64,000 bases of DNA from NCBI RefSeq assembly GCF_039614845.1, contig NZ_JBDIML010000008.1, forward strand, positions 41,865-105,864. The letters run 5' to 3'. Source of the stretch: Ornithinibacillus xuwenensis. GTDB lineage: Bacteria; Bacillota; Bacilli; Bacillales; Amphibacillaceae. The position numbers and the translations under genes are program-made. Each line of letters opens with the position of its first letter. The first letter of the stretch is position 1. Shown here piece by piece: positions 60,754-64,000 of this stretch. The notes below the pieces were generated by a model. That model was given only the letters and a program-made list of their open reading frames with translations, ran no database searches and was not told the origin of the DNA.

Positions 60754-60785
60754 AAAACCCTTAATTATATGATTAAGGGTTTTTG
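60754..60785 (+). terminator. Terminator of the YtrA-type operon
   Basis: Stem AAAACCCTTAAT / ATTAAGGGTTTT with a 6-base loop and T-run. Confidence 0.93.
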
Positions 60786-60846
60786 GTTAACCAAAGCAGG
60801 GCTTCCGAATATACTATTATGACATTAACTTTTGGGGGTCCATATT

Positions 60847-60996
60847 ATGAACTATGTAAGAAGCGGGCTAGCATTTTTGGGATTTTTACTAACAGGTACA
60901 GGGATAGGACTGTTCTTTCATAATATAGAAGCAGGCGGAGCTGTAGGATTTGGATTAGGAATACTATCCATATTAATACTACGAAAAGAGGAGTAG
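60847..60996 (+). CDS. Small hydrophobic membrane protein (49 residues)
   Basis: Reads from ATG 60847 to TAG: MNYVRSGLAFLGFLLTGTG, then a Gly-rich second half ending ILILRKEE. Two predicted membrane helices (about residues 7-22 and 31-45) with a short loop containing HNIEAGG. GGGGGT lies about 9 bases before the ATG. I recognise no family by name, but coding periodicity, the ribosome binding site and a charged end suggest a real gene. It stands between the YtrA operon and the accessory region. Confidence 0.65.
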   Translation: MNYVRSGLAFLGFLLTGTGIGLFFHNIEAGGAVGFGLGILSILILRKEE

Positions 60997-61196
60997 TTTA
61001 TAGGTGTTGATTTTGGCCAAATAAAAGCATAATGGATCCTAGCAATTCTAGGTAAATTAATCCTTCTTAAGGATAGCTTAAATTTTTGATTACAATGTAG
61101 CGGATTACAAGAGATTCATGTCATCAAATAAAAAGCTCGTAGGTTAATCCTAAGTAGTTCAGTTTTCGTGGAGAAAATTGAAAATAACAGTATAAA

Positions 61197-61236
61197 TGTA
61201 GTGCTAAATCGCATAGGGTTTAGCACTACATTTTTT
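61197..61236 (+). terminator. Strong terminator without an obvious upstream gene
   Basis: A perfect 12-bp stem TGTAGTGCTAAA (61197-61208) / TTTAGCACTACA (61219-61230), then TTTTTTG. The nearest gene end is 200 bp away. Confidence 0.9.
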
Positions 61237-61431
61237 GTTATTAAATCAATGGTTGTATGGATTATTATCGATAATTAACATAGCAAATAACACTATATAC
61301 AACAGAGTGATAATAGCTATTGTCACTGCGTTAATTACACTGGGAATTGATGTGCGATTTGGTAGGTTAGTTCTTGGATAGTTGTAAGGCAATTTAGAAA
61401 TTATTAACAAATATGATATGATCAAATAAGA

Positions 61432-61479
61432 GTTTGTGAAGAAATGTTCTTAAACTAACGGCGCAGGTTACTTAAAGAA
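61432..61479 (+). repeat. ~45-bp intergenic repeat, copy A
   Basis: GTTTGTGAAGAAATGTTC then TTAAACTAACGGCGCAGG, related over its whole length to copies B (62828) and C (63793). Confidence 0.7.
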
Positions 61480-61549
61480 GGGAAGAGCCAAATTTTGTTG
61501 AAATAAAGGAGCAGGTTTCACAAAAAAGGGATAGATGGAGGGATTATGA

Positions 61550-61975
61550 ATGGATATGCTAAAACAAAGGGTTTTACAAGCATTGAGTTTAACAAACGAC
61601 TTTTATAATCATATTAATGATGGCTGTTTAAGACTAAAAATATCAGACGTACCTTCAAATACAATTGGAGAACAAGCATATTGTATTGTGGGAGCAAGAG
61701 AAAGTTACTTAAAGGCTTTAAAAATTGGTCAATGGGCTGGATTTGATTGTAGTTTAGTTGATAGCAATAATAAAACTTTAATTAATAGGAAATTAGAACA
61801 AACTCATACAAACATAGAGAGACTTTTACAAGAAATTAGCATAGATGAAAATATCAGTATTTTTCTATTTGATTTATTAGAACATGAGGTTCAGCACCAT
61901 GGCCAGTTAATTCGCTATGCTTATGCTAATAAAATTACGTTTCCCAAAAGTTGGAGTATCCGTTATACTGTTTAG
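61550..61975 (+). CDS. DinB-like/DUF664-type protein
   Basis: A 141-residue four-helix protein of the DinB superfamily. Predicted metal-binding His residues appear in helix 2/3 (NDFYNHINDG) and in the conserved C-terminal EHEVQHHGQLIRYAYA, the strongest family mark. DinB-like proteins are metal-dependent, often thiol-related enzymes; substrate unknown. Ribosome binding site GGAGGG. A broken relative lies 310 bp downstream. Confidence 0.85.
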   Translation: MDMLKQRVLQALSLTNDFYNHINDGCLRLKISDVPSNTIGEQAYCIVGARESYLKALKIGQWAGFDCSLVDSNNKTLINRKLEQTHTNIERLLQEISIDENISIFLFDLLEHEVQHHGQLIRYAYANKITFPKSWSIRYTV

Positions 61976-62284
61976 TTTTCTTGTTCAACTAAACCAGTTA
62001 ATAGTTGTCAATATCTTTCTCTAAAAATCTAAAATAGCTTATTATATACTAAATTTGCGCATGCTAAATAAACCTCCTGTAATCTTAAGCTGAAAGGTTT
62101 TGGGGTATTTGGTTATCTTGTTTATTTAAGCAATATCTTGGAAGGTATTGTTGCTTTTCAATAATGCGTAAATCCAATGTAATAACTTGTTAGCGCATGC
62201 TAAGTAGGGGGCGAACAGTTTAGTTGACGGGATTGAGTTCCCACGGGTGCGAGAGTTAAAAAGGTGAAGGGAGATGGGGTTAAA
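61976..62284. other. 309-bp gap: transposase remnant between short direct repeats, plus repeat copy D
   Basis: Contains direct repeats GCGCATGCTAAATA (62056-62069) and GCGCATGCTAAGTA (62193-62206), the transposase remnant between them, and from about 62238 a GTTCCCACGGGTGCGAGAG segment that resembles the 3' half of the ~45-bp repeat. Confidence 0.55.
62126..62200 (-). pseudogene. 3' remnant of a transposase gene
   Basis: On the minus strand a short frame reads ACANKLLHWIYALLKSNNTF then QDIA and a stop. Such a KLLHWIYALLK ending is what I associate with transposase C-termini, probably IS110-like, but the family is a guess. The rest of the element is missing; the repeats at 62056 and 62193 flank it. 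Confidence 0.4.
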
Positions 62285-62757
62285 ATGATCCATGCTAAGA
62301 CGGTATTGTTAGACCAGTTGTTAGCCAATGCAAATGATCGCAGCTGGTATGCTTCCTTTCAAGAATCGGTTGATGGAATCTCGGATAAAGAGGCAAATTG
62401 GAAGCCAGATGGGGCAAGTAATAGTATCGCAGAAATTGTTCAACATCTTATCTATTGAAATGAAGTATGGCAATTATGGTATGAAAAATCTAGTATTAAT
62501 GTCGTTCAATCTTTAGAAGATAATGCAGACAGTTTTCTTACTTCGAAGAGTAGAAGTTTTACAGAGCTAAAAATGCAATTACTGCAGGTGCTGTTACGCT
62601 GGTAAGAATTGATTACAGAAGAGAAGCTAGAAAAAGTGTAAATGGTTTTCCAGTAGAAGCTGAGTGGTGGGCTATAATTGGAAATGCTAATACACATAAT
62701 GCTTACCATATCGGTCAAATAGCTTATATTCGCAAAATGAAAAAGAACTTCTCCTAA
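62285..62757 (+). pseudogene. DinB-family pseudogene (nonsense and frameshift)
   Basis: The frame starts with MIHAKTVLLDQLLANANDRS and runs as a typical DinB protein to NSIAEIVQHLIY, where a TGA (62456-62458) replaces the Trp codon expected before NEVWQLWYEK. Reading continues in the same frame to about 62600, then shifts by one base to EAEWWAIIGNANTHNAYHIG and QIAYIRKMKK, ending at TAA 62755-62757. Two lesions in a recognisable gene make this a decayed copy. Ribosome binding site AAGGGAGATGGGG remains. Confidence 0.82.
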
Positions 62758-62827
62758 TATGGTTCAATCTATTTATGGTGAAGATAAGGAATTACACCAA
62801 GTACCATTATCACGAAGGACTGACTAA

Positions 62828-62874
62828 GTTTGTGAATAAATGTACTTAAACCATCGGGTGCATTAGTTAAAGAT
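62828..62874 (+). repeat. ~45-bp intergenic repeat, copy B
   Basis: GTTTGTGAATAAATGTACTT, then AAACCATCGGGTGCATTAGT. Lies 134 bp before the GC-rich arsR gene. A partly complementary TAACTGCCTAATGTACT follows and could form a hairpin with it. Confidence 0.7.
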
Positions 62875-63007
62875 GATTAACTGCCTAATGTACTAAAGGG
62901 GCAGAATAATTTATTCATCCATGTGATGAAATATGGAAAAAAACAATTGACATAAATACACAATTTGGCATATATTTAACTAAACACTTAATTAAGGAGT
63001 TGCTTAA

Positions 63008-63346
63008 TTGATTACGAAGGACACACTCAGCCTCATCTTCGCTGCGCTCGCCGATCCTACGCGCCGAAACATCCTGACTAGGCTGTCACAGAGGGCCGCG
63101 ACAGTTGGGGAGGTCGCCGAGCTCTTCGAGATAAGCGCACCTGCGATCTCCCAGCACCTCAAAGTACTGGAGCGAGCAGGGCTGATTGAACGAACAACAA
63201 ACGCCCAGTGGCGGACCCTGACTATGCGCACCGAGCCTCTCGATGAGGTATCAGCCTGGGTCGAGAAGCATCGCCGTGAGTGGAACCAGCGATTCGACGC
63301 ACTGGAAGAACACCTCAAAACCATGATTACAAAGGAGGAACAATGA
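63008..63346 (+). CDS. ArsR-family regulator (GC-rich, probably transferred)
   Basis: A 112-residue winged-helix regulator of the ArsR type associated with SRPBCC proteins: SLIFAALADPTRRNILTRLS opening, recognition helix ISAPAISQHLKVLERAGLIE, end with EKHRREWNQRFDALEEHLK. No metal-binding cysteines are present. Start TTG 63008 has TTAAGGAG upstream. Codons are GC-rich (GAG, CTC, GCG, CGC) unlike all other genes in the window, which suggests transfer from a high-GC bacterium such as an actinobacterium. Overlaps the next gene by ATGA if that gene starts at 63343. Confidence 0.9.
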   Translation: MITKDTLSLIFAALADPTRRNILTRLSQRAATVGEVAELFEISAPAISQHLKVLERAGLIERTTNAQWRTLTMRTEPLDEVSAWVEKHRREWNQRFDALEEHLKTMITKEEQ

Positions 63347-63384
63347 ACATGTCAAATGATTACAAAGGAGGAACAACGAACATG
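63323..63384 (+). repeat. Tandem 33-bp duplication at the arsR-SRPBCC junction
   Basis: ATGATTACAAAGGAGGAACA at 63323 and again at 63356, each continuing to a GAACATG. Copy 1 has ATGAACATG and copy 2 CGAACATG. It doubles the ribosome binding site and start region. Confidence 0.85.
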
Positions 63385-63813
63385 CCCACATCTGAACCGG
63401 AGTTTACCATTACCCGCACCCTGAATGCCCGCCGCGAGCTCGTGTGGCGCGCTTGGACCGAGGAGAAGGAACTCGCCGACTGGTTGCCTTCAACACCTCT
63501 AGAGACCATCTCTTTCGACGTTCGTGAAGGAGGACGCTACCGTTACACAATGGTCAACATCGAGACCGGCGAGGAGTATCCAACCGGAGGTGTGTTTCTT
63601 GAGGTCGTACCATTCGAACGGCTTGTTTTCACCTGGGGCTACCCCGATGCTCCCATCGAGAATTCCCCTGTCGTGACCCTAACCCTTATCGAACACGGCG
63701 ACCGCACCGAGATGATTTTCCACCTGAGCGGATTCGCAGGTCACCCCGGCGATCAGTACGTATACGACGGCTGGTCAGACACGCTTGACAATATTGTGAA
63801 AAAATATAATTAA
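63382..63813 (+). CDS. SRPBCC/AHSA1-type protein (GC-rich, probably transferred)
   Basis: A 143-residue START-like (COG3832) protein: FTITRTLNARRELVWRAWTE, then ELADWLPSTPLETISFDVRE, GGVFLEVVPFERLVFTWGYPD, and the C-terminal GWSDTLDNIVKKYN. It probably binds a hydrophobic ligand and pairs with the ArsR regulator. The ATG at 63382 is the normal family start; ATG 63343 would add 13 residues encoded by the duplication. GC-rich throughout except the last nine codons (from AATATTGTG), which lie inside repeat copy C. Confidence 0.88.
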   Translation: MPTSEPEFTITRTLNARRELVWRAWTEEKELADWLPSTPLETISFDVREGGRYRYTMVNIETGEEYPTGGVFLEVVPFERLVFTWGYPDAPIENSPVVTLTLIEHGDRTEMIFHLSGFAGHPGDQYVYDGWSDTLDNIVKKYN

Positions 63814-63839
63814 ACAAACGGGTGCTTTAGTTGAATAAG
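63793..63839 (+). repeat. ~45-bp intergenic repeat, copy C
   Basis: ATTGTGAAAAAATATAATTA, then AACAAACGGGTGCTTTAGTT. Its first part supplies the last codons and stop of the SRPBCC gene. Confidence 0.7.
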
Positions 63840-63875
63840 AAAAATAAAAAGAACTAAAAACGCTTGGAAAAAAGG

Positions 63876-64000
63876 TGGTTACCCCCAAAAGTTAGAGTTT
63901 CTATTATGCAGCTAATTGGCTGGAGTGAGTTCGGTATTCAACCGGACTCATCCCAGTCAATTTTTCTTTTGATCTTTCATGATTGTACCAATAGATATAT
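63876..64000 (-). mobile_element. IS3-family insertion sequence, end cut by window edge
   Basis: A terminal sequence TGGTTACCCCCAAAAGTTAG (from 63876) typical of IS3/IS150-type ends is followed by the 3' end of a transposase gene on the minus strand. The element continues beyond base 64000. Confidence 0.8.
63904..64000 (-). CDS. IS3-family transposase OrfB, C-terminal part only
   Basis: The minus strand from the window edge reads YIYWYNHERSKEKLTGMSPV, then EYRTHSSQLAA and a stop at 63904-63906. The YYN/WYNHERSKEKLTGMSPVEYR pattern is the usual rve integrase-core C-terminus of IS3 OrfB (IS150 group). Only the last 32 codons are inside the window. Confidence 0.85.
   Translation of the reverse strand, partial: YIYWYNHERSKEKLTGMSPVEYRTHSSQLAA

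Larger units (their letters stand above)
60997..61549. other. 553-bp gap with an orphan terminator and a repeat copy
   Basis: No convincing gene. It holds a strong hairpin terminator (61197-61236) with no gene in front of it, a short open frame of about 50 residues (61235-61380) without a ribosome binding site, and copy A of the ~45-bp repeat (61432-61479). The region 61000-61196 could be a small RNA or the remains of a lost gene. Confidence 0.5.

Noticed and set aside
61235..61380. Hydrophobic open frame of about 50 codons (contains VIIAIVTALITLGIDV)
   Set aside because: Begins inside the T-run of a terminator, has no ribosome binding site and no recognisable family; at most a remnant.

Overview
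The window looks like a chromosomal segment of a low-GC, endospore-lineage Bacillaceae bacterium, most like the Oceanobacillus/Virgibacillus side of the family (inference). The reasons are AT-rich codon use, strong AGGAGG-type ribosome binding sites, sigma-A promoters with TTGACA/TATAAT spacing, many U-tailed hairpin terminators, and a gene content known from Bacillus: CsoR/CopA/CopZ, YugN, YqfW, YfkAB, EcsC, MhqD, CatE, CvfC, CYP152, YtrA-type regulators and a preQ1-controlled QueT. No rRNA, tRNA, CRISPR array or prophage was seen.

Layout. 1-6.2 kb: a C45-type hydrolase cut by the window edge, YugN, a methyltransferase, then the copper block (sirohaem half-reductase, csoR, copA, copZ) with two matching CsoR promoter/operators. 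6.2-14.7 kb: helical coat-like protein, MFS exporter, methyltransferase, VOC protein, an orphan MurE-like ligase, an MhqR-like MarR regulator, and a ribA-ribD-HAD nucleotidase operon with a plain promoter and no FMN riboswitch. 14.8-17.6 kb: two PadR-led modules. 17.6-25.5 kb: two TetR regulators, a COG3559-type ABC exporter, YfkAB radical SAM protein, a BmrA-like ABC exporter and EcsC. 25.7-32.5 kb: BrnQ, GntR, HesB-like protein, catalase, an AAC(6')-like acetyltransferase, MscS channel and PlsC. 32.5-38.1 kb: preQ1 riboswitch-queT, the catechol/quinone module (catE, mhqD, MarR), aldo/keto reductase and the FetAB-type iron exporter. 38.3-54.4 kb: orphan ATP-grasp ligase, UspA, SulP, several VOC/GNAT/DUF genes, a third PadR module followed by DUF4173 and a second cis-prenyltransferase, CvfC, a TetR-MMPL pair, a CYP152 peroxygenase and UPF0178. 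54.5-60.7 kb: a fourth PadR module, three GNATs in a row and a YtrA-type ABC operon.

The last 3.5 kb (60.8-64 kb) is accessory. It holds a 49-residue membrane protein, one intact and one broken DinB gene, a transposase remnant, a GC-rich ArsR-SRPBCC pair unlike its surroundings, and the start of an IS3-type element. A ~45-bp degenerate repeat recurs between these genes and brackets the GC-rich pair, which suggests gene turnover by recombination between repeats.

The main themes are metal and electrophile stress (copper, iron, catechol/quinone, peroxide), drug or lipid efflux, and small autoregulated membrane modules led by PadR or GntR regulators. No wholly new multi-gene system could be demonstrated. 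The best leads are the repeat-bracketed foreign cassette, the riboflavin-pathway operon with its own phosphatase candidate, the copper-controlled half-reductase, and the four PadR modules.
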